NCBI GenBank assembly: GCA_029856365.1
Contig: JAHQWW010000026.1
Span: 1 to 36,878 of the forward strand
Source of the DNA: Candidatus Hodarchaeota archaeon
GTDB lineage: Archaea > Asgardarchaeota > Heimdallarchaeia > Hodarchaeales > Hodarchaeaceae
Reading direction: 5' to 3'
DNA length: 36,878 nt
The position numbers and the translations under genes are program-made. The notes beneath the pieces are model-generated. The model saw nothing but the letters and a program-made list of their open reading frames with translations, was not told the DNA's origin and did no database searches. This document shows positions 8,231 through 15,590 of this stretch, piece by piece; position 1 is the stretch's first letter; each line of letters begins with the position of its first letter.

Positions 8231-8593
8231 TTGTTTCAAAATATTCCCATCTGCAAATCAAGTGAACGTGAGAAGTTTAACCAACAGAAAGAAATTGAAA
8301 CATGTGATATTCATTTTTTTCGACTGAAACCTAATTCTGAGGAATTGCAATTATTGTCTTGTTATTCGGAATCTTTACAAGATAATGAAATCTACATCCT
8401 CATAAATGATGCTTTAAAAAAAGTATTTTTATGGATTGGATCTGCTGTCTCTGTTCGTTCCAGATTTATTGGAGCTCGTTCAGCGGGATTAATTCAAAGA
8501 AAAAGAGGGATAGATTATCGGGTGGTGAGTGTAGAACAACGCCATGAAACACCAGAGTTTCATGACACTTTATCATTGATTGAATTTAAGTAA
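8231..8593 (+). CDS. Single-domain gelsolin-like protein
   Basis: 120 residues. After an N-terminal extension of about 20 residues, the sequence follows the gelsolin homology domain: a first strand 'CDIHFFRLKPN', then 'EIYILINDALKKVFLWIGS' (the hallmark 'ddvyiLD--k-vyvWvG' strand pair), 'RFIGARSAGLIQRKRG' (the long actin-facing helix), and a last strand 'YRVVSVEQRHETPEFH' matching 'v-vveqG-EtpeF'. The usual Asp of 'L-D' is Asn, and the usual Gly of 'eG-E' is Arg-His. The start is TTG with GAGG eight bases upstream (8219-8222); no ATG is available. Eukaryotic gelsolins sever or cap actin, and Asgard one- and two-domain versions are known to act on actin. Here actin binding is inferred. No actin or profilin gene is in the window. 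Confidence 0.78.
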   Translation: MFQNIPICKSSEREKFNQQKEIETCDIHFFRLKPNSEELQLLSCYSESLQDNEIYILINDALKKVFLWIGSAVSVRSRFIGARSAGLIQRKRGIDYRVVSVEQRHETPEFHDTLSLIEFK

Positions 8594-8700
8594 AAAATCC
8601 AATATATCATTAATGAGGTGGAAACTTTGCTGATTTCTTGATACCACTGTAAAAAATTTCATACAATCTTTCACTAGTTATCTGTTCATAATTCTCAAAT

Positions 8701-9024
8701 TCAGCGACGTTTGGCCTCGGAGAGTTCCAATGCCTTACCTTGAGTGCAATAATATTCCCAGCGGAGAGACATAGTTTTTGTTATAGGACATTGTCCACAT
8801 AAACAGCCTTTGTGCTCCTGTATAATCGTACTTTTCCCTAAGGTACAAAACGCAAGATTAGATTCTCCTGTTCCTTGATTAGTAGGGCATTTACCACAAT
8901 AATCTTTACAGATATACAATACATTTTCAGCTGCTCTCTCTCGATCCGTATCAGACATCACCGCCAACATCTTAAATTTTTCTTCAAATGTAGCTGTAGG
9001 AAATTTTTCTTCATTATTCGTCAT
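8701..9024 (-). CDS. DUF2769-family cysteine-rich protein
   Basis: 107 residues. The C-terminal two thirds carry the DUF2769 pattern: C39, C43 and C46 ('YICKDYCGKCP'), C60 in 'AFCTLGKS', then 'KGCLCGQCPI' (C74, C76, C79) and 'YYCTQGKA' (C93). That is eight cysteines able to hold two metal ions or clusters. The family is small, mainly archaeal, and has no settled function; electron transfer or zinc binding is only a guess. The N-terminal 30 residues are helical and charged. GGTGC lies upstream of the ATG. The gene stands alone, convergent with the gelsolin-like gene. Confidence 0.82.
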   Translation of the reverse strand: MTNNEEKFPTATFEEKFKMLAVMSDTDRERAAENVLYICKDYCGKCPTNQGTGESNLAFCTLGKSTIIQEHKGCLCGQCPITKTMSLRWEYYCTQGKALELSEAKRR

Positions 9025-9207
9025 TCAAAGCACCGTTTATGATAACTATTATTCCTTTTTCTGGATTTATTACTATTTTTGCGAATTTCTATTTATGTAC
9101 CTAGGTTGTAGCACCTACCTTTTTTTCGTGACCAATATCATACGACATTTGTCGATTTGATGCCCTCAGGTTGTTTCTTGGTGTAATCTTCTGAGGATCG
9201 TCAGTAT

Positions 9208-9315
9208 TTAATGGTCATACTTCTCCATTGACATTATATAAGCAGAAAATTGCTCTATATACTCGGTATTAATGGAGGCACTAGTAAATATTATTTTCGG
9301 ATAATATAAGGCGAC
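9208..9315 (-). pseudogene. Startless C-terminal remnant, 35 codons
   Basis: The minus-strand frame is open from 9315 to a TAA at 9210-9208 and encodes 'VALYYPKIIFTSASINTEYI' followed by 'EQFSAYIMSMEKYDH'. There is a stop directly upstream, and ATG codons occur only near the end. Its composition resembles the tail of a soluble protein, but the family is not identifiable. It may be chance; the surrounding decay makes a gene remnant plausible. Confidence 0.2.
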
Positions 9316-9386
9316 TTAATTTAAAGAATAAGCATAATTTGATTGACAAGGATTTGAGGTGGTGGCAGATTTTAAACCCTACTTAA

Positions 9387-9411
9387 AGTTCTTGATCCCA
9401 CTTCAAGAACT
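9387..9411. repeat. Perfect 9-bp hairpin with 7-base loop
   Basis: AGTTCTTGA - TCCCACT - TCAAGAACT. An outer, interrupted pairing GGCAG (9364-9368) with CTGCC (9410-9414) is also possible, sharing bases with the inner stem. It lies just downstream of the decayed HAD gene on the minus strand. No T run follows on either strand, so it is not a clear terminator. It is not a tRNA: there is no T-loop or acceptor pairing. It could be an operator or a structured RNA element. Confidence 0.45.
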
Positions 9412-9444
9412 GCCATATCACCCGTCCTATGCCATGTAAAAACC

Positions 9445-9673
9445 TTATCCACGATATTCTAACATCTGCTTATATTCCTCTGAAAAGTTGAAAACTGAAC
9501 CATGAATGTTTATACCAAGCATCATTTCTTTTAACGTTGTAAAAGCTTCCCAGACGTTTAAGGTACCTTTTCGCATTCCTACGAGTTGGTCTTTCAATGA
9601 ACTCTTGCGCTATTAAACCTAGAGTATCAACAAGAGTGCCATCAAGATCAAAAAGAATCGCTTTCAGAGACAA
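9445..9673 (-). pseudogene. Frameshifted and truncated HAD-family hydrolase
   Basis: The frame starts at TTG 9673 with 'MSLKAILFDLDGTLVDTLGL', a textbook HAD motif I with nucleophile and acid Asp (DxDGTLVDT). After about 26 codons the +1 frame becomes the more protein-like one: 'VGMRKGTLNVWEAFTTLKEM' then 'FSEEYKQMLEYRG', ending in TAA at 9447-9445. The first frame runs on with low-quality sequence to 9470. HAD motifs II and III (Thr/Ser, then Lys and DD) are absent. The gene is therefore both shifted and far too short (HAD phosphatases are usually above 200 residues). It once probably encoded a phosphatase of the phosphoglycolate-phosphatase type; it should now be inactive. Confidence 0.65.
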
Positions 9674-9751
9674 TTATTCCACCCATCATTGTTAAAAGCT
9701 TAATGAGAATTTGAAAGACGCTTATGATCTACTTAAATTACTCTACGTACT

Positions 9752-10252
9752 CTATCTCTTAAAAACTCGCCATATACCTAGTAATAGATTTGATCGCGGC
9801 ACTTTATTCATATAATGCAAATATTCCTCCCCAAATTTCTCTATTGTCAACTTTTCCTCTTCTATCATATAATAATAACATAACAGTACCATTGTAAATC
9901 CCAAAAATAGGCTTAGGGGGTGTTGGGAAATTAATGCAAATCCAATAAACAAATATGCAAGACTGAGATAAATTGGATGACGAACAACTCCATATATTCC
10001 AGTGTCTACTAATTTAGTTGTTACAAATCCCTTTTCTTCTTCCATTTCACCTTCTTTCTTGAGAATATAGGACAGGAGAATTAAAATCGCTGAAATTGCC
10101 AAACATAGAAATCCAAGATACATAACTATATCAAGATTAGCCCAGTTACAAAAGAAGAATAACATGAAGAATTGAATGAGAAAGCCTATTAGTATATAAG
10201 CTGCGATAAGTTTATCCTTACCCGACATCACATACTTTTTTGTTTCAGTCAA
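9752..10252 (-). CDS. Isoprenylcysteine methyltransferase-like membrane protein
   Basis: 166 residues from TTG at 10252, or up to 178 from the upstream ATG at 10288. The TTG is preferred: GGTGA sits four bases before it, and it follows the upstream gene's stop by four bases. Four to five TM helices are present. The C-terminal half holds the family signature 'LVDTGIYGVVRHPIYLS', then 'EEEKLTIEKFGEEYLHY' and 'KVPR'. This is the SAM-binding RHP motif and E-E pair of isoprenylcysteine carboxyl methyltransferase and phospholipid methyltransferase-like enzymes. The substrate is open: most prokaryotic members methylate lipids or unknown membrane targets. It forms a two-gene operon with the 10589 gene. 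Confidence 0.85.
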   Translation of the reverse strand: MTETKKYVMSGKDKLIAAYILIGFLIQFFMLFFFCNWANLDIVMYLGFLCLAISAILILLSYILKKEGEMEEEKGFVTTKLVDTGIYGVVRHPIYLSLAYLFIGFALISQHPLSLFLGFTMVLLCYYYMIEEEKLTIEKFGEEYLHYMNKVPRSNLLLGIWRVFKR

Positions 10253-10256
10253 TATT

Positions 10257-10589
10257 TCACCTTTCTTCGCTATTTGATTCTGATACATAAGTAAGATACT
10301 TTATGGAGATAATATGTTCTTGAGCATAAGTTTTCCCATCTACCGATTCTTCGGCTAATATGCGAAGATTCCCAGGTTTTGGAAGTTTAATCAAGGGTAC
10401 ATGTAATTCTACGCGCTTATGTTCGGTTGTTCCTAAGTACTGACCTCTCACTTTCCCCGAATCATCGATTAAACGGATTCTGTATCGTTTAGACACCTCT
10501 GCCAATTCAACGCGAATATAAAAGGGAATAGGAACAGTCAGTTCGGAAAATTCGTCTCCAGCATCATCTACAACTACAATTTTAGGCAT
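10257..10589 (-). CDS. Small conserved-looking beta-rich protein, function unknown
   Basis: 110 residues, no signal peptide or TM helix. Alternating hydrophobic strands ('TVPIPFYIRVELAEV', 'YRIRLIDDSGKVRGQYLG', 'KRVELHVPLIKLPKPGNLRI', 'AQEHIISIKYL') suggest a single beta-sandwich of Ig-like type. I recognise no family. It is the first gene of a two-gene minus-strand operon, and its stop codon overlaps the ribosome site of the methyltransferase-like gene. A role with that enzyme is inferred from the tight spacing only. Confidence 0.65.
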   Translation of the reverse strand: MPKIVVVDDAGDEFSELTVPIPFYIRVELAEVSKRYRIRLIDDSGKVRGQYLGTTEHKRVELHVPLIKLPKPGNLRILAEESVDGKTYAQEHIISIKYLTYVSESNSEER

Positions 10590-10869
10590 TTTTCAAACCT
10601 TTGTTTATTCTGTTAATTCTATCTGCTTCTAATTTAAAAATGAGACATTTTGATATATTAGTTTTGAATGCATAAATTGCGTTGGTTGTCTATTATAATA
10701 AAGCGAAATAACCTTAAGTTTATAAGACTCTGTTTCTGAAAAAAATGAATCTTATTGAAACCTTGGTTAATTCTTATCTGTTTCACAAACAAATAGTATT
10801 AACAGTTTTTTTTGGTTTTACTTAATTATATCAATAAAAAAAGGGTCTTGGACTATTAAAGGTGGTAAA

Positions 10870-11193
10870 ATGAGTAGTGAATCGTGGTTTGTCTTAGGTT
10901 GGAGATATACGAATAAAGAAGGACGATTTATGTTAATTTTGGGACTAATAAGTTTATTAGTTATCTTTTGTGGAGCCTTCCTTATCTTAATAGGAACACT
11001 AAGTTTATTTACAATCGTTGGGGTACCAAATCCTGATATAGAGGGAATATTCACATTGTTATTTACTGGGTTGGGTACCTGCATTGTCGGAGTGATACTC
11101 ATGGTTATATATTCTATAGGAATGAAATTTGTACCTCCTCCAGTGATTCCTGAACCTGATGATGAATTGGATGAACAACAAACTTGTTGTTAA
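10870..11193 (+). CDS. Two-TM membrane protein ending in Cys-Cys
   Basis: 107 residues. Two TM segments (about 22-48 and 58-86) are followed by a proline- and acid-rich tail 'PPPVIPEPDDELDEQQTCC'. GGTGG four bases before the ATG is a strong ribosome site. The tail would most likely be cytosolic, but topology is uncertain. The terminal CC resembles the acceptor of double-prenylated Rab-like proteins. Whether archaea modify it is unknown; two cysteines could equally bind metal or form a disulfide. Family unknown. The gene is divergent from the methyltransferase-like operon and precedes the hydrolase by about 100 bases in the same direction. Confidence 0.65.
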   Translation: MSSESWFVLGWRYTNKEGRFMLILGLISLLVIFCGAFLILIGTLSLFTIVGVPNPDIEGIFTLLFTGLGTCIVGVILMVIYSIGMKFVPPPVIPEPDDELDEQQTCC

Positions 11194-11295
11194 AAAATGT
11201 TTTAATCGAAATATTTAAAAAGTAACGTTTTTTGTTTAAAATGGTTTAGATGCCCACATTCAAACAAACGTTCCATGATTCTGGAGGTATAGAAA

Positions 11296-12189
11296 ATTAA
11301 AGAAAATTGGAAACATGAATACATAAATGTAGGTGATATAGAAATCCATTATGTTGAAGAGGGTTCTGGAGATTTAGTAATTTTACTTCATGGTTTTCCT
11401 GATTTTTGGTATTCGTGGAGACAACAGATCCCTGCATTATCAAGAGACTTCAGAGTGGTAGCTCCAGATTTACGGGGATATAACAAGAGTAGTAAACCCG
11501 AAGATGTGGATAATTATTCAACTTCTCTTCTTGTTGAAGATATCTACGGTCTTATCGAAACTTTAGGAGAAACAAAAGCGGTGATTATAGGTCATGATTG
11601 GGGTGGCTTTATAGCGTGGAACCTTGCAATGATGGCTCCTGAGAAAGTATCTAACCTTGTTATCATTAATTGCCCTCATCCTGTGCCTCTTTTAGAAGCC
11701 TTCTGGTCAATGCGATTTCAGCAACTCCAAAAGAGTTGGTATGTCTTTTTTTTCCAAATCCCGACGATTCCTGAAGAGATACTAAGCAGAAATAATTATG
11801 AAGTTCTTCAAAGAATGTTACTTGGTTCTATTAGCACTAAACAAGCATTTAAAGAAGATGATATGTCAAAGTACATCGAGGCTTGGTCCCAACCAGGAGC
11901 ATTAGCAGCTAGTATCAACTATTATCGTGCGAACTGGAACATAACACAAATACTTTCTATAAAGAAAGAACATCAAGATGGATTTATTCAAAGATTTCCA
12001 AAGATAAAATGCCCAACACTTGTAATTTGGGGGGAAAATGATGTTGCGTTAGATAAATCGTTAACATATGGATTGGAAGAGCATATAGAGGGTTCGTTTA
12101 AGATAGTTTATCACCCCGAATATGGGCATTGGATTCACAACGAAGCCCCTGATTTGGTTAATAATACGATTTTATCGTTCCTTAGGTAA
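11296..12189 (+). CDS. Epoxide hydrolase-like alpha/beta hydrolase, ATT start
   Basis: 297 residues if begun at ATT 11296, which follows GGAGG (11283-11287) by eight bases. There is no ATG, GTG or TTG in frame until 11455. Starting there would remove the conserved N-terminus 'VEEGSGDLVILLHGFPDFW', including the oxyanion HGFP motif. From ATT: oxyanion loop near residue 35, nucleophile D101 in 'GHDWGG', acid D249 in 'WGENDVAL', base H278 in 'YGHWIHNE', and cap tyrosines in 'INYYRANW'. The Asp nucleophile and 'NYYR' cap place it with soluble epoxide hydrolases and dehalogenases; its natural substrate is unknown. It has no signal peptide. It could be co-transcribed with the 10870 gene. Confidence 0.9.
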   Translation: MKENWKHEYINVGDIEIHYVEEGSGDLVILLHGFPDFWYSWRQQIPALSRDFRVVAPDLRGYNKSSKPEDVDNYSTSLLVEDIYGLIETLGETKAVIIGHDWGGFIAWNLAMMAPEKVSNLVIINCPHPVPLLEAFWSMRFQQLQKSWYVFFFQIPTIPEEILSRNNYEVLQRMLLGSISTKQAFKEDDMSKYIEAWSQPGALAASINYYRANWNITQILSIKKEHQDGFIQRFPKIKCPTLVIWGENDVALDKSLTYGLEEHIEGSFKIVYHPEYGHWIHNEAPDLVNNTILSFLR

Positions 12190-12299
12190 AAACATGCTTT
12201 TTAACTATTATAGAGCAATTACACGTTGGTTTAACGATCTTCAGGAGAATTAAAGAAGAATTGAACAATATAATTTTATAGAACTGTGTATTTTACTAG

Positions 12300-12623
12300 A
12301 ATTCTCTATACGCTTTAAACTCCTCAAGTTCTCAAGTAGCAGAGATTATTAAAAATGGGGAATCATTAACTTAAATTCCTATTAATAGTCCAATTGCAGT
12401 ATTAAATTATACTGATTCAAATCCAATTACTGGTGTTTCATTTGGTAAAGAAAGCTGCATAAAGATTGGTGACGATTATTTTATCAATAAATATAGTGAT
12501 AATCCAGTAGATAACCCAGAGGAGCTCACCACCAATGGAATGGATTTTTATTTAATTCGTGTTGTTGGAGAAAATGGCAGGCATTCATATATCGGACCTA
12601 TTTGGGTAAAAGTATCACAATAA
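12300..12623 (+). pseudogene. C-terminal remnant of a metallophosphoesterase-like protein
   Basis: One plus-strand frame is open from 12300, interrupted by TAA at 12372-12374, and then open to TAA at 12621-12623. No start codon occurs before the last third. The readable part before the stop is 'SSSQVAEIIKNGESL'. The part after it ends 'FYLIRVVGENGRHSYIGPIW', which resembles the final strands of PHP/metallophosphoesterase and DUF3604-type secreted hydrolases ('YYVRV---dG--aWSSPIWv'). It lacks any catalytic domain and cannot be functional. It could have been left by a deletion between the hydrolase at 11296 and the regulator at 12743. Confidence 0.5.
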
Positions 12624-12742
12624 GGATCTTCATCTTCTAGAAAATGATTAATATCATAAAAGTAGCGTGGGGAATTGCTTGTTAGCTATATTGCCAGATT
12701 TGGTTAAACATCTGAAGATTGCTAATAAAACTATCCAAATCC

Positions 12743-13453
12743 TTATATTTTAACGTCAAATAGAGTTATGGGACGCCCCACAGGATTTCTCTTTTTTGAA
12801 TACTGGATAACAAATCCTTTTGTAATTAATCGTGTCAAACTATCATATATTGTGCTACGGGCGACATCAGTTAATTGTACTAGTTCAGGACGGGAAAGAG
12901 GGCCATAGGCTTTCAAGATTTCGAAAAGAGTGCAATCTAACTCATGCTTTAATCTCAGCCGCTCTGAGGTTCCTATTGAATCCTCTTCACCTGACGTTGA
13001 TTTTAATAAGAGAATTCGAAAAAGGAGTGAGTCTGCTCTATTGTCTAAAGAAGCAAAAAGTTCTAGAGATTCTCTTCGAACTAAAGTAATAATTTCAGAT
13101 ATGGGTGTTATTTCAGGTAATCCAAGAAGATCACGGAGAGTAGTGATCTCAATATATAGTTGGTTCAACTGTGTGAAGTTCATTGAAAGATTCAATGCAC
13201 GACGAATCTCCTCTAACTTCCGATAGAAGTAGTAGTGCTGTTTAATTGGGGATAACGACGGAAGATCTAGTTCCCTTTGCATTTTTCTTAGAGCGCTCCA
13301 AGTGACCATTACAACCCTTTCAGAAATATCCCCATTCAAGCTTAACAGCCTTCGGAGTTCTTTTAATTCCTTTTTTTCATTCAATCTTTCTATTTCTGTT
13401 GTCATAATGCCATTATAACTCATGATTTTCCATCTGTCACAAATTGAATCCAT
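12743..13453 (-). CDS. TrmB/MarR-like winged-helix regulator
   Basis: 236 residues from ATG 13453; ATG codons at 13423 and 13405 are alternatives, and none has a clear ribosome site. The C-terminal 65 residues are a winged helix: 'DCTLFEILKAYGPLSRPELV' (helices 1-2), 'DVARSTIYDSLTRLITKGFV' (recognition helix and helix 4), and a wing ending 'NPVGRPITLFDVKI', typical of TrmB/MarR-like archaeal regulators. Residues 20-160 are helical and Leu-rich with repeated charged heptads, probably a dimerisation or sensor domain; the family is not known to me. The target is unknown. It is convergent with the decayed remnant and lies downstream of the ABC-2 operon on the same strand. Confidence 0.75.
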   Translation of the reverse strand: MDSICDRWKIMSYNGIMTTEIERLNEKKELKELRRLLSLNGDISERVVMVTWSALRKMQRELDLPSLSPIKQHYYFYRKLEEIRRALNLSMNFTQLNQLYIEITTLRDLLGLPEITPISEIITLVRRESLELFASLDNRADSLLFRILLLKSTSGEEDSIGTSERLRLKHELDCTLFEILKAYGPLSRPELVQLTDVARSTIYDSLTRLITKGFVIQYSKKRNPVGRPITLFDVKI

Positions 13454-13771
13454 ATCTTGGTTTGAAATGATTATTCAAGCTCAAGGCTTTCATGAGAAGG
13501 GAGCCTGATAAGTCAAGAAGTTGTTCGAAACTGACACATCTCAAGAAAAATTGTCACATATCATGGTGGAACCACCACAACAAAATTGGTTAAAGAAAAA
13601 GAAAAGAGAGTCCAGGAATGGTTCAATGCTTCCGACAAAATTCATTATATGTTAACTTGACGGAACTAAAAGGAATACTTTCTCATTACTAAAATCAGGC
13701 AAATTAATATCAATGATATTACTTATGGATGTCTGGGGAAGCTGAAAAAGCAGGGTTAATCTTATTTTTCC
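13454..13771. other. 318-base gap without an intact gene
   Basis: It contains a TGGTGG-AA-CCACCA palindrome (13564-13577). It also holds a short plus-strand frame reading 'ITYGCLGKLKKQG', ending at about 13759, that recalls the recognition helix of a winged helix. This may be a degraded regulator. No complete gene or RNA was recognised. Confidence 0.35.
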
Positions 13772-14086
13772 TTAATTATTTGGAACTCCTTTAATAAATT
13801 CCTTTAATTGAGTTAATGTTTCATAATAAACTTCTATTCCTTTTTGAGTTGCATCTACTAGAACTCTCGGACCTTTGATGGTTATAACGTGCCTTTGCTC
13901 TATATATTTTGCTTTTTGTAATTGCTTGACATGAGCTGTTAATGCTCCCCATGTTAATTGACATTTTTTTTGGAGATCCCCTTGAGTTAAAGGGCCAATC
14001 GCAACAAGTAGACTTATAATGAGTAAACGCTTGACATTAAATAGTACAGGATCAATTTCCTTAAAATGATTAACCCAACGAGTCAC
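13772..14086 (-). CDS. Winged-helix DNA-binding regulator (ArsR/HTH_34-like)
   Basis: 104 residues, nearly all one winged helix. It has 'KRLLIISLLVAIGPLTQGDL' (helices 1-2), 'CQLTWGALTAHVKQLQKAKY' (recognition helix) and a wing 'HVITIKGPRVLVDATQKG', followed by a C-terminal dimerisation helix. It fits the small archaeal 'transcriptional regulator' group related to ArsR/PF13601. It overlaps the preceding membrane-protein gene by four bases (ATGA, 14083-14086), so they are coupled. As the last gene of the ABC-2 exporter operon it is a likely autoregulator. No Cys metal site is present, so it is not a canonical ArsR metal sensor. Confidence 0.85.
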   Translation of the reverse strand: MTRWVNHFKEIDPVLFNVKRLLIISLLVAIGPLTQGDLQKKCQLTWGALTAHVKQLQKAKYIEQRHVITIKGPRVLVDATQKGIEVYYETLTQLKEFIKGVPNN

Positions 14087-14688
14087 TTACTTACGACCTT
14101 CTTCTCAGCTTGGTACATTGAATAAGAGGTGCTCAGAGAAGTTAAGATTAAAGCAAAACCTGGAGTAAGGAAGATGTTTGGTTCACCTGGTAACAAAATG
14201 AAAAATAAATATATTATGGGTGAGGAAATCAATAAAACCATGCCAAGTAATAAGATAGGTCTAGCAAATAGCATACTCTTAGAATAATGATATTGCTCCG
14301 CAGTTATTCCTACAATAAAACTACTAATTCCTAGCAGGGGAAACCAAAGAAAATATGCTGAAATTGGATTATCAAAGATGAAATTAATAATATAACCAAT
14401 AATAATTATTGCAGGATACGCGATTACCCATAGACCCAATCTAATTCTTCTAAAAACATATCTAAATACATAGATATGAACCATAATAGCAAAAATTGAA
14501 ATAATAGCCCAAAAAAATAAGAAGATCCAGAGTAAGTCAAATAATGATTGTACGATAATTAAACTGCTGCTGATGATCGTCATAATAACAAGATTACCTA
14601 AAGCATAAGCAAGAGTTTGACGATATACAGATAAATCAGCTGATATTTGCATTAATTGAGTAGCATCCCAAACATCTTTTTCATCCAA
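14083..14688 (-). CDS. Six-TM membrane protein, operon partner of regulator
   Basis: 201 residues with about six TM helices and short loops; a short N-terminal hydrophilic segment 'MDEKDVWDATQLMQISADLS' precedes TM1. No catalytic motif or known family was recognised. The ATG at 14688 has AGGA close upstream. It lies about 80 bases after the ABC-2 permease gene and overlaps the winged-helix gene by four bases. Pairs of a small multi-TM protein and a winged-helix regulator often form membrane-linked regulatory units in archaea; here the membrane partner may sequester or sense for the regulator. That role is inference. Confidence 0.65.
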   Translation of the reverse strand: MDEKDVWDATQLMQISADLSVYRQTLAYALGNLVIMTIISSSLIIVQSLFDLLWIFLFFWAIISIFAIMVHIYVFRYVFRRIRLGLWVIAYPAIIIIGYIINFIFDNPISAYFLWFPLLGISSFIVGITAEQYHYSKSMLFARPILLLGMVLLISSPIIYLFFILLPGEPNIFLTPGFALILTSLSTSYSMYQAEKKVVSK

Positions 14689-14768
14689 TCCTAATAACTC
14701 CTAAGTATTTTCTTTGGAAAACTTATCGATTTTAAAAATTTTCTAATAAAAAATAGAGGGGGAATAAT

Positions 14769-15590
14769 TCATTGGTTCAATGTTTTTCTCTGGAATAATT
14801 TGATTCCAATAAAAGTAGTAACAAATAGAATGATGAGAATGACAATGAAGGATCCCCAAAGAGGCAAGGTACTAAATTTAGCATTGATAATGTTTTGAGC
14901 ATTCAATCGTAAAGTATCACTCCAGATATCATCACCTAGGATTACTACTTGCTGATATAACTGATTCGCCCAGAATGGGGGGCATAAATAAACAATGGGG
15001 TTTTCAAAGGGAATCATCGATCCACTAAGAAAAAGTATAGGCATAACATACATCATGGAGAAGCCAACAGCCGCATTTGCGGATTTAGCATTAGCTGAGA
15101 TGATTATTCCTATTCCAAGGGTTGAAATACCAAAAATATAGATAATGAAAAAGCCAAGAAGGAGAAGGTAGAGATTTTTATCATACCAATGTGCCCCAAG
15201 TAAACCGTAACTAATGCAAAACATCAAAATTAGTTGGATGATTAAGAAAAAAGATTCACTTAAGAGAGTTCCAATGAAGATTTTAGCACGACCTACTGGT
15301 GTTGTATCAAGCCTGGTTAAGGTCAAGCGTTCTTTTTCAGCTGTAAGTGAAGTTGCTGCATTTATTGTGCCAAAAGAAGCAGAATAGATGAGCATACCCG
15401 AGACAGCTAAGTCAAAAACGGTTATTCCACCAGATGCCACGGTTATTGGTTTAAATATGAAATAAAATAAGACTGTGAATAGCAATGGAAATCCAAATGA
15501 ATAAAGAAATGTCTGATAATTCCTCAGTTTAATCCTGAGATTCTTTATAGCTATTGTATTAATTATGTGAATCTGTTGACTAAAACTCAT
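14769..15590 (-). CDS. ABC-2 type exporter permease
   Basis: 273 residues with six TM helices in the ABC-2 membrane-protein arrangement. There is a cytoplasmic N-terminus 'IKNLRIKLRNYQTFLYS', TM1, then the conserved 'TAEKERLTLTRLDTTPVGRA' coupling helix (compare 'eREkGTler-l-tP'), and four more helices. 'MYVMPILFLSGSMIPFENP' is the usual 'lsG-ffP-e-mP' turn. The predicted function is export of a lipid, drug or polysaccharide with the ATPase encoded just upstream. Its ATG overlaps the ATPase stop by four bases (15587-15590), which implies coupled translation and a fixed complex. Confidence 0.93.
   Translation of the reverse strand: MSFSQQIHIINTIAIKNLRIKLRNYQTFLYSFGFPLLFTVLFYFIFKPITVASGGITVFDLAVSGMLIYSASFGTINAATSLTAEKERLTLTRLDTTPVGRAKIFIGTLLSESFFLIIQLILMFCISYGLLGAHWYDKNLYLLLLGFFIIYIFGISTLGIGIIISANAKSANAAVGFSMMYVMPILFLSGSMIPFENPIVYLCPPFWANQLYQQVVILGDDIWSDTLRLNAQNIINAKFSTLPLWGSFIVILIILFVTTFIGIKLFQRKTLNQ

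Larger units (their letters stand above)
9025..9444. other. Region without an intact gene
   Basis: This stretch holds a startless minus-strand remnant (9208-9315), a strong hairpin (9387-9411), and a short TAGGT/ACCTA repeat followed by seven T (9102-9126). No intact gene was seen. Confidence 0.5.

Noticed and set aside
9364..9414. tRNA or C/D-box RNA at the hairpin
   Set aside because: No acceptor-stem pairing, T-loop GTTCRA pattern, or C/D boxes were found. Only the 9-bp hairpin is secure.
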